The translations under genes and the position numbers were made by a program. The notes under the pieces were generated by a model. The model searched no databases. It was given only the letters and a program-made list of their open reading frames with translations, and was not told the origin of the DNA. From contig JADZGE010000096.1 in NCBI GenBank assembly GCA_020854035.1, positions 1-45,236 of the forward strand: 45,236 bases of DNA. The letters are read 5' to 3'. This DNA is from Burkholderiales bacterium (lineage in GTDB: Bacteria; Pseudomonadota; Gammaproteobacteria; Burkholderiales; SG8-41). Below are positions 1 to 8,392 of this stretch, piece by piece; position 1 is the stretch's first letter, and every line of letters starts with the position of its first letter.

Positions 1-2
1 TC

Positions 3-518
3 ATCTCGCTCGGCGGCCTCGTCTACAAGGGGTCGGTGCGCATCGGCGGCGACAAGTTCGACGAGGCGATCATCAACTACATCCGCCGCAACTACGGCAT
101 GCTGATCGGCGAGACCACCGCCGAGCAGATCAAGAAGGAGATCGGCTCGGCGTTCCCCGGGTCGGAAGTGCGCGAGAAGGAAGTGAAGGGCCGCAACCTC
201 GCCGAGGGCATACCGCGGAGCTTCACGATTTCCTCGAACGAGATACTCGAGGCGCTGACCGAGCCGCTCAACCAGATCGTCTCGGCCGTGAAGTCCGCGC
301 TCGAGCAGACGCCGCCGGAACTCGCCGCCGACATCGCGGAGAAAGGCATGGTGCTGACCGGCGGGGGCGCGCTGCTGCGCGACATCGACCGCCTGCTGAT
401 GGAGGAAACCGGCCTGCCGGTGATCATCGCCGAGGCGCCGCTCACCTCCGTCGTGCGCGGCTCGGGCATGGCGCTCGAGAAGATCGAGCGGCTCGGAAGC
501 ATCTTCACCAACGAGTAG
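3..518 (+). CDS. mreB: Rod-shape actin homologue MreB, C-terminal part
   Basis: This is the last 171 residues of MreB; the gene starts upstream of the window. MreB is a bacterial actin that forms membrane-bound filaments and positions the elongasome for side-wall peptidoglycan synthesis. Visible family signatures are GGDKFDEAI followed by [12 protein letters not shown], then the phosphate-2 type segment [17 protein letters not shown] and the closing region ending in FTNE. It is read in the same direction as mreC, mreD, mrdA and rodA, the classic shape operon, but a 230-bp gap with a strong hairpin separates it from mreC. Identity is near certain. The left boundary is only the window edge; the codon phase begins at base 3. 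Confidence 0.95.
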   Translation: MSLGGLVYKGSVRIGGDKFDEAIINYIRRNYGMLIGETTAEQIKKEIGSAFPGSEVREKEVKGRNLAEGIPRSFTISSNEILEALTEPLNQIVSAVKSALEQTPPELAADIAEKGMVLTGGGALLRDIDRLLMEETGLPVIIAEAPLTSVVRGSGMALEKIERLGSIFTNE

Positions 519-521
519 GAA

Positions 522-546
522 CCCGCGCGGCGAGCCGCCGCGCGGG
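522..546 (+). terminator. Perfect 11-bp hairpin after mreB, terminator or attenuator
   Basis: An exact inverted repeat, CCCGCGCGGCG / CGCCGCGCGGG with a 3-nt AGC loop, starts three bases after the mreB stop codon. No T-run follows, so it is not a canonical intrinsic terminator. It could be a partial terminator, a Rho-linked pause or an mRNA 3'-end stabiliser that lets mreB outnumber mreCD-mrdA-rodA. A 10-bp palindrome GAGAATTCTC lies just downstream. Confidence 0.4.
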
Positions 547-748
547 CGCCTCGGGAGAATTCTCTGCGGATGAGCGTTGCGGCAGCGGCAGGGGACGGGC
601 CCGATGATTGCCGGGGCCGACGCGCCGCCTTCCTCACCGTTCGATCCATGAGTCCCGCCTCGATGACGAGCCCGCGTCGCCGGCGCGTCCACCTGCACGG
701 AGGTCCGGCGGCGCACCGCGGCGCGATCCTGCGTCACGCGGGCTCCTG

Positions 749-1645
749 ATGGAACATCAGCCGCCACCGTTTTTCAGGACCGGCCCCACCCCGCTTGCAC
801 GCCTGCTGATCTTCTCCTCGCTCTCGCTCGTGCTGCTCGTCGCCGACACGCTGTTCGGCTTCCTCGCGCCGCTGCGCGAGTTCGCCGCGGTCCTCGTCTA
901 CCCGATTCAACGCGTTGCCCTCGCGCCGGTATCGATCGCCTCGCGGGTCGGCGAGTTCTTCGTCACGCAGGCGGCGCTCCGCGCCGAGAACGACCGGCTC
1001 GCGGCACAGAACCGCGAGCAGGCGGCCCGGCTCGCGCAACTGAAGGCGCTGCAGGCGGAGAACGTCCAGCTGCGCGAGCTGATCGGGGCGCGCCGGCGGC
1101 TCGAGATCAGGGTGCTCGCCACGGAGATCCTGTACGCGGCGCGCGATCCGTTCAGCCGCAAGGTCGTCGTCAACAAGGGCCGCTCGGACGGCGTCGAGGC
1201 GGGTCTTGCCGTCATGGACGACCGCGGCGTCGTCGGGCAGGTGACGCGCGTCTACCCGTGGCTCTCCGAGGTGACGCTCATCACGGACAAGGGGCAGTTC
1301 GTGCCGGTCGAGAACCAGCGAAACGGCCTGCGCGCGGTCCTGTCGGGCACCGGCAGCGACGGCGCGCTGGAGCTGCGCTTCATCCCGCTCAACGCCGACT
1401 TCCAGAACGGCGATCGTCTCGCGACATCGGGCATCGACGGCGTCTATCCGCCGGGGCTCCCCGTCGCCGAGGTCGCGAACGTCGAGCGCAGCGCGGCGCA
1501 GCTCTTCGCGCGCATCACCTGCAAGCCGGTCGCCGGCGTGGCGAACCACGCGCATCTCTTGATCGTGCTCGGACGCCCCGAAACGCCGCCGCGCCCGGCG
1601 GAGGAGGAGAAGGCCGGGCGCGCGAAGAAGGGGAGGAAGGGCTGA
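749..1645 (+). CDS. mreC: Rod-shape-determining protein MreC
   Basis: MreC is a bitopic inner-membrane protein whose periplasmic part scaffolds the elongasome and activates PBP2/RodA. The 298-residue product has a short cytoplasmic start (MEHQPPPFFRTGP), one membrane segment at about residues 20-40, a coiled coil at about 70-115 rich in AxLxxEN-type heptads, and the MreC beta-barrel domain with VVVNKGRSDGVEAGLAV and TDKGQFVPV. A basic, low-complexity tail (KAGRAKKGRKG) ends the protein. I start at the ATG because PPPFFRxGP is the usual beginning. The frame stays open upstream to a TTG at 608, but that extension is unstructured and unlikely. The stop overlaps the mreD start (TGATG). Confidence 0.93.
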   Translation: MEHQPPPFFRTGPTPLARLLIFSSLSLVLLVADTLFGFLAPLREFAAVLVYPIQRVALAPVSIASRVGEFFVTQAALRAENDRLAAQNREQAARLAQLKALQAENVQLRELIGARRRLEIRVLATEILYAARDPFSRKVVVNKGRSDGVEAGLAVMDDRGVVGQVTRVYPWLSEVTLITDKGQFVPVENQRNGLRAVLSGTGSDGALELRFIPLNADFQNGDRLATSGIDGVYPPGLPVAEVANVERSAAQLFARITCKPVAGVANHAHLLIVLGRPETPPRPAEEEKAGRAKKGRKG

Positions 1646-2166
1646 TGGCCGAGCTGCGAACCACGCCCCAGGAGATCCTGCTGCCGGTCAAACCCGGGTT
1701 CATCGCGGTGACGCTGCTCGCCGCGCTGCTCCTGAATCTCCTGCCGTGGTCGGGCCACGCCATCCTCGTCAAGCCCGACTTCGTCGCGCTCATCGTGCTC
1801 TACTGGTGCATCGAGGCGCCGCGGCGCATCGGTTTTCTCGCCGCGTGGCTGCTCGGGCTCGTCATGGATGTCGCCGACGGCACGCTCCTCGGCCAGCACG
1901 CGCTCGCCTACACCATCCTCGCCTACGCCGGCATCGCGCTGCACCGGCGCGTGCGCATGTTCGCGGTGACCCCGCAGGTGCTGCACGTCGTGGCGTTGCT
2001 CGTCATGACCGATCTCGTCGTGATCGCGGTGCGCGTGATCGCCGGGGCCGACGCGCCCGGGCTGCTTTATTTCGCCGGCAGCCTCGCCGGCGGCGCGCTG
2101 TGGCCGGTGCTGGGCCTCGTCCTGAAGCTGCCGCAGCGGCCGCAGTCGGACCCGGACCATGCCTGA
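1645..2166 (+). CDS. mreD: Rod-shape-determining protein MreD
   Basis: MreD is a small polytopic inner-membrane protein of the elongasome. The 173-residue product has about five hydrophobic segments, and the central LGLVMDVADGTLLGQHAL matches the conserved MreD core (GLxxDxxxGxxLG). The ATG shares its A with the mreC stop and is preceded by a strong purine-rich ribosome binding site (GGGGAGGAAGG). The 3' end overlaps mrdA by 8 bp, so mreC, mreD and mrdA should be translationally coupled. Length is normal for the family. Confidence 0.92.
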   Translation: MAELRTTPQEILLPVKPGFIAVTLLAALLLNLLPWSGHAILVKPDFVALIVLYWCIEAPRRIGFLAAWLLGLVMDVADGTLLGQHALAYTILAYAGIALHRRVRMFAVTPQVLHVVALLVMTDLVVIAVRVIAGADAPGLLYFAGSLAGGALWPVLGLVLKLPQRPQSDPDHA

Positions 2167-4066
2167 ACTCTCGATCAACCCCGGCATCGAGATCCGCAAC
2201 GCGCAGCTCGAGCTGCAGCGCTTCCGCGTGCGCCTCGCGGTCGCCGCGGTCGCCGTGCTCGTGTTCTTCGCCGTTCTCGCCGGGCGCTTCGCCTATCTCC
2301 AGGTCGTGCGCCACGCCGAGCTCGCCACGCTCGCGGAGGCGAACCGCATTTCCATCGTTCCGGTCGTGCCCAATCGCGGCATCATCGTGGACCGGAACGG
2401 CATCGTGCTCGCGCACAATTATTCGGCCTACACGCTCGAGATCCAGCCGGCGAAAGTGGCGGACCTGGAGCGCACGATCGAGGAACTCTCCACCCTGATC
2501 GAGATCGGCGCGCGCGACCGGCGGCGCTTCAAGCGGCTCCTGGAGGAGAGCAAGGGCCTCGGGAGCCTGCCCATCCGCACCCGCCTCTCCGACGAGGAGA
2601 TCGCCCGCTTCGCCGCGAACCGCTACCGCTTTCCGGGCGTCGAGATCAACGCGCGGCTGTTCCGCCAGTACCCGCAGGGCGAACTGTTCTCGCACGTGGT
2701 CGGCCACATCGGGCGGATCAACCAGCGCGAGCGCGACGCGCTCGAGGCCGACGGGCGTTACGCGAACTACCGGGGCACCGACTACATCGGCAAGACGGGG
2801 CTCGAGCAGAGCTACGAGTCGGCGCTGCACGGGAACACGGGAGTGGAGGAAGTCGAGGTCGATTCGGGCGGGCGGGCGGTGCGCACGCTCACGCGCACGC
2901 CGCCGGTATCGGGCAACAACCTCGTGTTAAAGCTCGACGCGCGGCTGCAGGAGATCGCCTACAACGCCTTCGGCAACCACCGCGGCGCGCTGGTCGCGAT
3001 CGAGCCCGCGACGGGCGGGGTGCTCGCGTTCGTGAGCAAGCCCGGCTTCGATCCGAACCTCTTCGTCGAGGGCATCGATCCGGCCAACTGGGCCGAGCTC
3101 AACAACTCGCCGGATCGGCCGCTCGTCAACCGCGCGCTCGCGGGCACCTATCCGCCCGGCTCGACCTTCAAGCCGTTCATGGCGCTCGCGGCGCTGACCT
3201 ACGGCAAGAGGACGCCGCAGCAGGTGATCAGCGATCCCGGCTACTTCATGTTCGGCGGCCACCAGTTCCGCGACAGCCGGCCCGGCGGCCACGGCCGGGT
3301 GGACATGTACACCTCCATCGTCAAGTCGAGCGACACCTACTACTACATGCTCGCCAACGACATGGGCATCGACGCCATTTCCCGCTTCATGGCGCTCTTC
3401 GGCTTCGGCTCGCGCACCGGCATCGACATGACGGGGGAGGCCGCGGGCGTGCTGCCCTCGCAGCAGTGGAAGATGAAGCGCTTCCGGCAGAAGTGGTACG
3501 CGGGGGAAACGATCAGCATCGGCATCGGCCAGGGCTACAACGCCTACACGCCGCTGCAGCTCGCCGCCGCGGTCGCGACGCTCGCCGGCGGCGGGGTCGT
3601 GTTCCGGCCGCACATCGTGGATGCGATCGAGGACATCCGTACGCGCGAGCGCAACGCGGTCGAGCCGAATCCGCTACGCCGGCTCGATCTCGATCCCGCG
3701 CACATCGCGGTGGTGAAGGAGGCGATGGTCGGGGTCAACAAGGAGGGCACCGGCGCCCGCGCCTTCGCCGGCGCCGGCTACACGAGCGGCGGCAAGACCG
3801 GCACCGCGCAGGTGGTGGGATTGAAGCCGGGCGAAAAATACGTCGAGCACCGGGTGCAGGAGCGCCACCGCGACCACGCGCTGTTCATCGCCTACGCGCC
3901 GGCGGAGGCGCCGCGGATCGCGCTGGCGGTGCTGGTCGAGAATTCCGGATTCGGATCGCGCTACGCCGCGCCGATCGCCCGCGCGGTGCTCGACTACTGG
4001 CTGCTCGGCAAGGTGCCGGAGTCGATGCGGACGGAGAAAGGGAGCGAAAGTGAAGCCGTGGATTAG
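2159..4066 (+). CDS. mrdA: Penicillin-binding protein 2, elongasome transpeptidase
   Basis: PBP2 is the monofunctional class B DD-transpeptidase that crosslinks side-wall peptidoglycan with its partner glycosyltransferase RodA. The 635-residue protein has a single N-terminal membrane anchor at about residues 28-48, a dimerisation/pedestal domain with NRGIIVDRNG, and a C-terminal penicillin-binding domain. All three active-site motifs are intact: the nucleophile in PGSTFKP (S335, K338), SSD (390-392) and KTGTA (546-548). It starts inside the end of mreD and ends inside the start of rodA, so the shape proteins are coupled. Confidence 0.96.
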   Translation: MPELSINPGIEIRNAQLELQRFRVRLAVAAVAVLVFFAVLAGRFAYLQVVRHAELATLAEANRISIVPVVPNRGIIVDRNGIVLAHNYSAYTLEIQPAKVADLERTIEELSTLIEIGARDRRRFKRLLEESKGLGSLPIRTRLSDEEIARFAANRYRFPGVEINARLFRQYPQGELFSHVVGHIGRINQRERDALEADGRYANYRGTDYIGKTGLEQSYESALHGNTGVEEVEVDSGGRAVRTLTRTPPVSGNNLVLKLDARLQEIAYNAFGNHRGALVAIEPATGGVLAFVSKPGFDPNLFVEGIDPANWAELNNSPDRPLVNRALAGTYPPGSTFKPFMALAALTYGKRTPQQVISDPGYFMFGGHQFRDSRPGGHGRVDMYTSIVKSSDTYYYMLANDMGIDAISRFMALFGFGSRTGIDMTGEAAGVLPSQQWKMKRFRQKWYAGETISIGIGQGYNAYTPLQLAAAVATLAGGGVVFRPHIVDAIEDIRTRERNAVEPNPLRRLDLDPAHIAVVKEAMVGVNKEGTGARAFAGAGYTSGGKTGTAQVVGLKPGEKYVEHRVQERHRDHALFIAYAPAEAPRIALAVLVENSGFGSRYAAPIARAVLDYWLLGKVPESMRTEKGSESEAVD

Positions 4067-5153
4067 GCGCGTTTCGCGCCGCCTCGCGGAGCACGTGGAC
4101 GGCGCGCTCCTCGCCGCCGTGCTGATGGCGATGGCGCTCGGCGCCGTCGTGCTCTACAGCGCCTCGAACGCGAGTGTCGCGCGCGTCACGGCGCAGGTGA
4201 TGAACATGGTGGTGGCGCTCGGGATCATGTGGGTGTTCGCGAACGTCGCCCCGCAGCACCTGCGCCGGCTCGCGCTGCCGCTCTACGTCCTCGGGCTCGC
4301 GCTGCTCGCGGGCGTGGCGCTCTTCGGCGAGGTCGTGAACGGCGCGCGGCGCTGGCTCGACATCGGCGTCACCCGCATCCAGCCCTCGGAGCTGATGAAG
4401 ATCGCCGTGCCGCTCGCGCTCGCCTGGTATTTCGACCGCTACGAGGCGACGCTGCGCCTGTCGAACCACGCCGTCGGCGCGCTGATGCTCGTCGTCCCGG
4501 TGCTGCTGATCGCGCGCCAGCCCGACCTCGGCACCGCCGTGCTGATCGCCGCGTCGGGGTTCTTCGTGCTCTACCTGGCGGGACTCTCCTGGCGCATCAT
4601 CGGGGGGCTCGGGGCGGCCGGCGTCGCGAGCCTGCCGCTCGTCTGGTCGCTCCTGCACGACTATCAGCGCCAGCGCCTGCTGACGCTGCTCGACCCCTCG
4701 CAGGATCCACTGGGCGCGGGCTACCACACCATACAGTCGACGATTGCCGTCGGTTCCGGGGGGTTGACCGGCAAGGGGTGGTTGAACGGCACGCAGACGC
4801 ACCTCGACTTCATCCCCGAGCGCACCACGGACTTCGTGTTCGCCGTCTTCTCGGAGGAATTCGGGCTGTTCGGCAGTGTCCTGCTGCTCGCCCTGTTCCT
4901 GTTCCTGATCGCGCGCGGCATGCTGATCACCGCCAACGCCCCGACGATCTTCGCGCGGCTCACGGCCGGCGCGATCACGCTCACCTTCTTCACCTATGCG
5001 TTCGTCAACATGGGGATGGTGAGCGGGATCCTGCCCGTGGTGGGCGTGCCCCTGCCGTTCGTGAGCTACGGCGGCACCTCGCTCGTCTCGATCTGCATCG
5101 GCATGGGGATCCTGATGAGCATCGCGACGCACAAGAAGCTCGTGCAGACGTGA
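4050..5153 (+). CDS. rodA: Peptidoglycan glycosyltransferase RodA
   Basis: RodA is a SEDS-family polymerase that extends glycan strands from lipid II as partner of PBP2. The 367-residue product is highly hydrophobic with about ten membrane segments. Typical SEDS stretches are visible: NGARRWLDIGVTRIQPSEL, ARQPDLGTAVLI, LTGKGWLNGTQTHLDFIPE, DFVFAVFSEEFGL and the closing VGVPLPFVSYGGTSLVS. The start is a GTG overlapping the end of mrdA by 17 bp, with GGGAGCGAAA just upstream as ribosome binding site. Its stop lies inside a 14-bp tandem duplication that also carries the rlpA start. Confidence 0.95.
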   Translation: MKPWIRRVSRRLAEHVDGALLAAVLMAMALGAVVLYSASNASVARVTAQVMNMVVALGIMWVFANVAPQHLRRLALPLYVLGLALLAGVALFGEVVNGARRWLDIGVTRIQPSELMKIAVPLALAWYFDRYEATLRLSNHAVGALMLVVPVLLIARQPDLGTAVLIAASGFFVLYLAGLSWRIIGGLGAAGVASLPLVWSLLHDYQRQRLLTLLDPSQDPLGAGYHTIQSTIAVGSGGLTGKGWLNGTQTHLDFIPERTTDFVFAVFSEEFGLFGSVLLLALFLFLIARGMLITANAPTIFARLTAGAITLTFFTYAFVNMGMVSGILPVVGVPLPFVSYGGTSLVSICIGMGILMSIATHKKLVQT

Positions 5154-5176
5154 GGAGAGAGGCGTGAGGAGAGAGG
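5149..5176 (+). repeat. Exact 14-bp tandem duplication at the rodA/rlpA junction
   Basis: Two perfect adjacent copies of CGTGAGGAGAGAGG occupy 5149-5162 and 5163-5176. The first copy contains the rodA stop (TGA at 5151) and supplies the purine-rich ribosome binding site. The second copy contains the GTG at 5164 taken as the rlpA start. A slippage duplication therefore appears to set the rlpA translation start. Confidence 0.75.
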
Positions 5177-6240
5177 AGCGGGGCAAGGAGAACGATCCCG
5201 CGCGCTCGCTCGACGCCGTGACGCCTCCCGCCTCCCGCCTCTCGCCCTGCTGCGTCGCCGCCGGCCTGGTGATCGCGATGCTGGGCGGGTGCGGGACGGC
5301 CCCGAACAGGGGAACCGCCTCCGAATCCCCTCCGGCGACGACGCGGGGTGGCTACTACCTCGACGATGGGCCGCCGGCCAATCCGCCGCGCGACCTGCAC
5401 CTCGTCCCGGACGCCGTGCCGAAGCCGGAGCCGATACGCCGCGCCAGCACGCGTCCCTACGTCGCGCTCGGCACGAGCTACCGCCCGATGACCGCGCTCA
5501 GGCCCTACAAGGCGCGCGGCCTCGCCACGTGGTACGGGCGGCGCTACCACGGCAAGCCGACCGCCTCCGGCGAGCCCTACGACATGTACTCGATGAGCGC
5601 CGCGCACACGATACTGCCGCTTCCGAGCTACGCGCGCGTCACCAATCTCGCGACGGGGAAATCGGTCGTGGTGCGGGTAAACGATCGCGGCCCGTTCGTG
5701 GACGGGCGCCTGATCGATGTCTCGTACGCGGCCGCGCACAAGCTCGGCATACTCGGCGGGGCGACGATGGTGGAGGTCGAGGCAATCCTGCCCGGCGAAG
5801 CGCCCGCGACGGCCGTCTCGCCGCCGCCGCAGGATCGCCCGGGCGCGCCGCCGGATGCGGCGGCGGGGGCGGCCCGCTCGCCGGGGCCCGGGCAGCCGGT
5901 CACGCAGCCCGCCCCCACCCCGGAGGTCGAGGTCGCGGCGCTCCCCCCGCATACCGCAGCGCCGGCGCCCGCCGCACCGATGCCGCCGCAAGCCTCCCCA
6001 GCCGGCAAGCAGGCGGGCGGGGTTTTCCTGCAACTCGGCACGTTCGCTTCACGCGAGAACGCGGACGGCTTCCTCGCGCGGTTGCAGTCGCAGGCGGGCT
6101 GGCTCGCGCTCGGGATCGTCTCGCGCGACGGACTGCACCGCGTGCAGGCGGGGCCCTACGACAGCGAGTCCGACGCGCGGCAGGCCGCCGGCCGGATCTC
6201 GCAGGCCCTCGGCGTGAAAGCGCTGCTCCGGATGCAGTAG
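5164..6240 (+). CDS. rlpA: RlpA septal ring lytic transglycosylase lipoprotein with SPOR domain
   Basis: RlpA is an outer-membrane lipoprotein that cleaves stem-peptide-free glycan and is recruited to septa through its SPOR domain. The 358-residue product has a lipoprotein signal ending in the lipobox LGGC. A double-psi beta-barrel catalytic domain follows at about 118-205, with GLATWYG, SAAHTILPLPS and VNDRGPFVDGRLIDVS; the His and Asp of these motifs match the catalytic pair described for the family. Then come a Pro/Ala-rich linker and a C-terminal SPOR domain from about residue 285 (FLQLGTFASRENADGFLARL). About 35 residues precede the hydrophobic signal core, so an internal GTG at 5218 may be the true start. 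The dacA gene that often follows rlpA is absent here. Confidence 0.9.
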   Translation: MRREERGKENDPARSLDAVTPPASRLSPCCVAAGLVIAMLGGCGTAPNRGTASESPPATTRGGYYLDDGPPANPPRDLHLVPDAVPKPEPIRRASTRPYVALGTSYRPMTALRPYKARGLATWYGRRYHGKPTASGEPYDMYSMSAAHTILPLPSYARVTNLATGKSVVVRVNDRGPFVDGRLIDVSYAAAHKLGILGGATMVEVEAILPGEAPATAVSPPPQDRPGAPPDAAAGAARSPGPGQPVTQPAPTPEVEVAALPPHTAAPAPAAPMPPQASPAGKQAGGVFLQLGTFASRENADGFLARLQSQAGWLALGIVSRDGLHRVQAGPYDSESDARQAAGRISQALGVKALLRMQ

Positions 6241-6253
6241 GCCGAGCGGGCGA

Positions 6254-6736
6254 TCAGTGAGCGTGCGGCGGCTTGCCGGCCAGGTCGCGCACTTCCGCGT
6301 CGAGCCGCAGCGACTCGCGACGGCCGTTCGCCAGTTCGAACGAAAGCCTCAAGGGCACGCGCTCGCCCGCCTTGAGCGGCCGCTTCAGCTCGAGCAGCAT
6401 GAGGTGATAGCCGCCGGGCGCGAGGTGAACGGGTTTGCCGGGTAGCACGTCGATGCCCGTCACCGCGGCCATTTTCATCACCCCGGCCTCCATCTTCATG
6501 TTGTGGATCTCGACCGCGCCCGCCGCCGGGCTCTCGGCCGCCACGAGGCGGGCGAAAGCCGTACTCGAGATTTCCATGTAGGCGCCTGTCGCCTTCTGCC
6601 CCGCGATCGTGCCGCGTATCCAGGGCTGCCTCACCGACACGGACTGCGCCGCCGCGGGGGCAATGACCCCCAAGGCTACCGCGAACGACGCGAAAGCGAT
6701 GATCCGGCATGCGCGCGGCCTGCGAAGGCATGTCAT
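6254..6736 (-). CDS. Periplasmic copper chaperone PCuAC family protein
   Basis: PCuAC proteins bind Cu(I) in the periplasm and help deliver it to cytochrome c oxidase. The 160-residue product has a cleavable signal peptide ending in AAAQS and a single PCuAC domain. The methionine/histidine copper site is visible as IHNMKMEAGVMKM followed by PGGYHLMLLELKRPL, matching the family pattern HxM...M...HxM. No sco or cytochrome oxidase gene is adjacent. It is the last gene of a minus-strand run after zur, a ZIP transporter and tonB, so its control may be tied to metal supply rather than to oxidase assembly. The 139-bp gap to tonB contains only a weak 6-bp hairpin (6819-6833). Confidence 0.88.
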   Translation of the reverse strand: MTCLRRPRACRIIAFASFAVALGVIAPAAAQSVSVRQPWIRGTIAGQKATGAYMEISSTAFARLVAAESPAAGAVEIHNMKMEAGVMKMAAVTGIDVLPGKPVHLAPGGYHLMLLELKRPLKAGERVPLRLSFELANGRRESLRLDAEVRDLAGKPPHAH

Positions 6737-6875
6737 GGCCCGGCGATCTTACGCACGGGGGCAACAGCCGGTCAATCACGCGGCTCGCGCGAGTTCACGG
6801 CTGGAACTTCCGGCTCGACGGGCGGTTCGCCCGCGCGCTCTGCACGTCCCGCGGCGCGCGCGGGGCTCACCCGGC

Positions 6876-7571
6876 TCAACCCTCCAGCCGGAAGACGATC
6901 GGCACGAGCACCCAGCCTTCCACCGGCTCGGCGCCGCGGCGCGCCGGAGAGAAACGCCAGCCCTTCACGGCTTCGAGCGCCGCGTTGTCGAGATGCGGCG
7001 AGCCGCTCGTCTTCTCGATATCCACCCGCGCCGGCGCGCCATCGGGGCTCACCAGCACGCGCAACGTAACCGTGCCCTGCTCGCCCGAGCGCCTCGCCGC
7101 GGGCGGGTAGCGCGGCGCGGGGTTACGCAGATACCGCGCGTTGATCGCCGGAGGCGGGACCGTCGATGCGGCGGCTTGCGGCGCCCGCTCGGGCTGTGCG
7201 GGCGCCGGCGGTTCCGCCGGTGCAGCCGCCGCTGCAACGGCTGCCGTTTCTGCCGGGAACGCAGGCGGTGCCACCGGCGGTGAACGCACCTGAGGCCCGG
7301 GCTGTGCAGGCCGCGCGGCCGTGATCGCCGGCCCCGACCCGGCACCGGGGCGGGGCGCCGCGGCGCGAGCGGCGGGGGCCGGTTCCGCAGCGGGCGCCGT
7401 CGCGGGCAGCGGCTCGGGCTGCCTGATGGAGACCTGCAGGACGGAACGCGCGGGCTCCGTCTCTCGCACGAACCCGGGCGCGAGCGCGAAGAGCGCCGCA
7501 TGCGTGAGCGCGCTCAACGCGGCGAACACGTACAGGATACGCCGCCCGTGCGGGGAACCCGGGACGCCCAT
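6876..7571 (-). CDS. tonB: TonB-family energy transducer
   Basis: TonB couples the inner-membrane proton gradient to outer-membrane receptors. The 231-residue product has an N-terminal membrane anchor at about residues 12-32, a long Pro/Ala-rich periplasmic spacer and a C-terminal TonB domain. That domain shows NPAPRYPPAARRSGEQGTV (the YPxxAxxxxxxGxV signature), then SSGSPHLDNAA-like and WRFSPARRG elements. No exbB, exbD or TonB-dependent receptor is nearby, so the partners must lie elsewhere. It sits 63 bp downstream of the ZIP gene in the same direction, which suggests a dedicated TonB for metal uptake; that link is inferred from context. Confidence 0.85.
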   Translation of the reverse strand: MGVPGSPHGRRILYVFAALSALTHAALFALAPGFVRETEPARSVLQVSIRQPEPLPATAPAAEPAPAARAAAPRPGAGSGPAITAARPAQPGPQVRSPPVAPPAFPAETAAVAAAAAPAEPPAPAQPERAPQAAASTVPPPAINARYLRNPAPRYPPAARRSGEQGTVTLRVLVSPDGAPARVDIEKTSGSPHLDNAALEAVKGWRFSPARRGAEPVEGWVLVPIVFRLEG

Positions 7572-7634
7572 GCACGAATCTTACCGGCTGGCGGGATTCG
7601 GGCAAGGCGGCCCGCGCGCGGGCCACCTCGCGCA

Positions 7635-8384
7635 TCAGCCCGGGCGCAGTACGGCCTGCGCGCCCGCCATGGTCGCGACGCCCGCCGCGATCAGCATCAC
7701 CTGCCACAATGTCGCGCGCGTATCGCGCGCGCGATGAAGGTCCGGAATGAGGTCGGCCACCGCGATGTAGATGAAGCTCGCGGCCGCCAGCGCGAGGACG
7801 TGCGGCGTCGCGTTCCGCGCGTAGTCGAGCGCGAAATAGCCGACGATGCCCCCGGCGACCGCGGCGAGTCCGGAGGCGAAATTCAATGCCAGCGCCCTGC
7901 GGCGGGTGTAACCCGCGTGGAGCAGTACCATGAAATCACCGATCTCCTGCGGAATCTCGTGCGCGGCGATCGCGAGCGTCGTGGTGACGCCGAGCCGCGC
8001 GTCGGTAATGAACGCCGCCGCGATCAGCACGCCATCCACGAAGTTGTGAAAACCGTCGCCCACGACGATGAGGAGCCCCATGCCGCTCTTGCCGTGCCGC
8101 TCGCGGCCCGCGTGCGCGCCGTCCTCGCCCGCGTGGCGGTGGCGCCACAGCGCCGCCTTCTCCAGCATGAAGAAGACAAGCAGGCCGCCGAGCGTTACCG
8201 CGAACAGCGCCTCGATGCTGTTGGCCTGCCGGAATGCTTCCGGCAGCAGGTCCAGAAACGCCGCCCCGAGCATGGCGCCGACGGCATAGCTCACCATCCG
8301 CGGCACCCACGCCGCGAGCAGTGCGTAGGAGAGAGCCGCCGCCGCCGCGAGGCTCACCACCCCGCCAGCGAGCGAAGCGATCAC
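7635..8384 (-). CDS. ZIP-family divalent metal transporter
   Basis: ZIP proteins import zinc and related divalent metals through the inner membrane. The 249-residue product has about eight membrane helices with a His-rich cytoplasmic loop between helices 3 and 4 (RHRHAGEDGAHAGRERHG). It carries the two metal-binding helix motifs HNFVDG and HEIPQEIGD. The second is the classic HExPxExGD of the ZupT/GufA branch. The GTG start lies 8 bp after the zur stop, so both are almost certainly co-transcribed. An upstream in-frame stop excludes a longer form. The substrate is most likely zinc, from the family and the adjacent Zur. Confidence 0.9.
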   Translation of the reverse strand: MIASLAGGVVSLAAAAALSYALLAAWVPRMVSYAVGAMLGAAFLDLLPEAFRQANSIEALFAVTLGGLLVFFMLEKAALWRHRHAGEDGAHAGRERHGKSGMGLLIVVGDGFHNFVDGVLIAAAFITDARLGVTTTLAIAAHEIPQEIGDFMVLLHAGYTRRRALALNFASGLAAVAGGIVGYFALDYARNATPHVLALAAASFIYIAVADLIPDLHRARDTRATLWQVMLIAAGVATMAGAQAVLRPG

Positions 8385-8392
8385 GATCGAGG

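Noticed and set aside
608..748. N-terminal extension of MreC from a TTG
   Set aside because: The added 47 residues are Pro/Arg-rich and unlike MreC, and the ATG at 749 gives the usual beginning.
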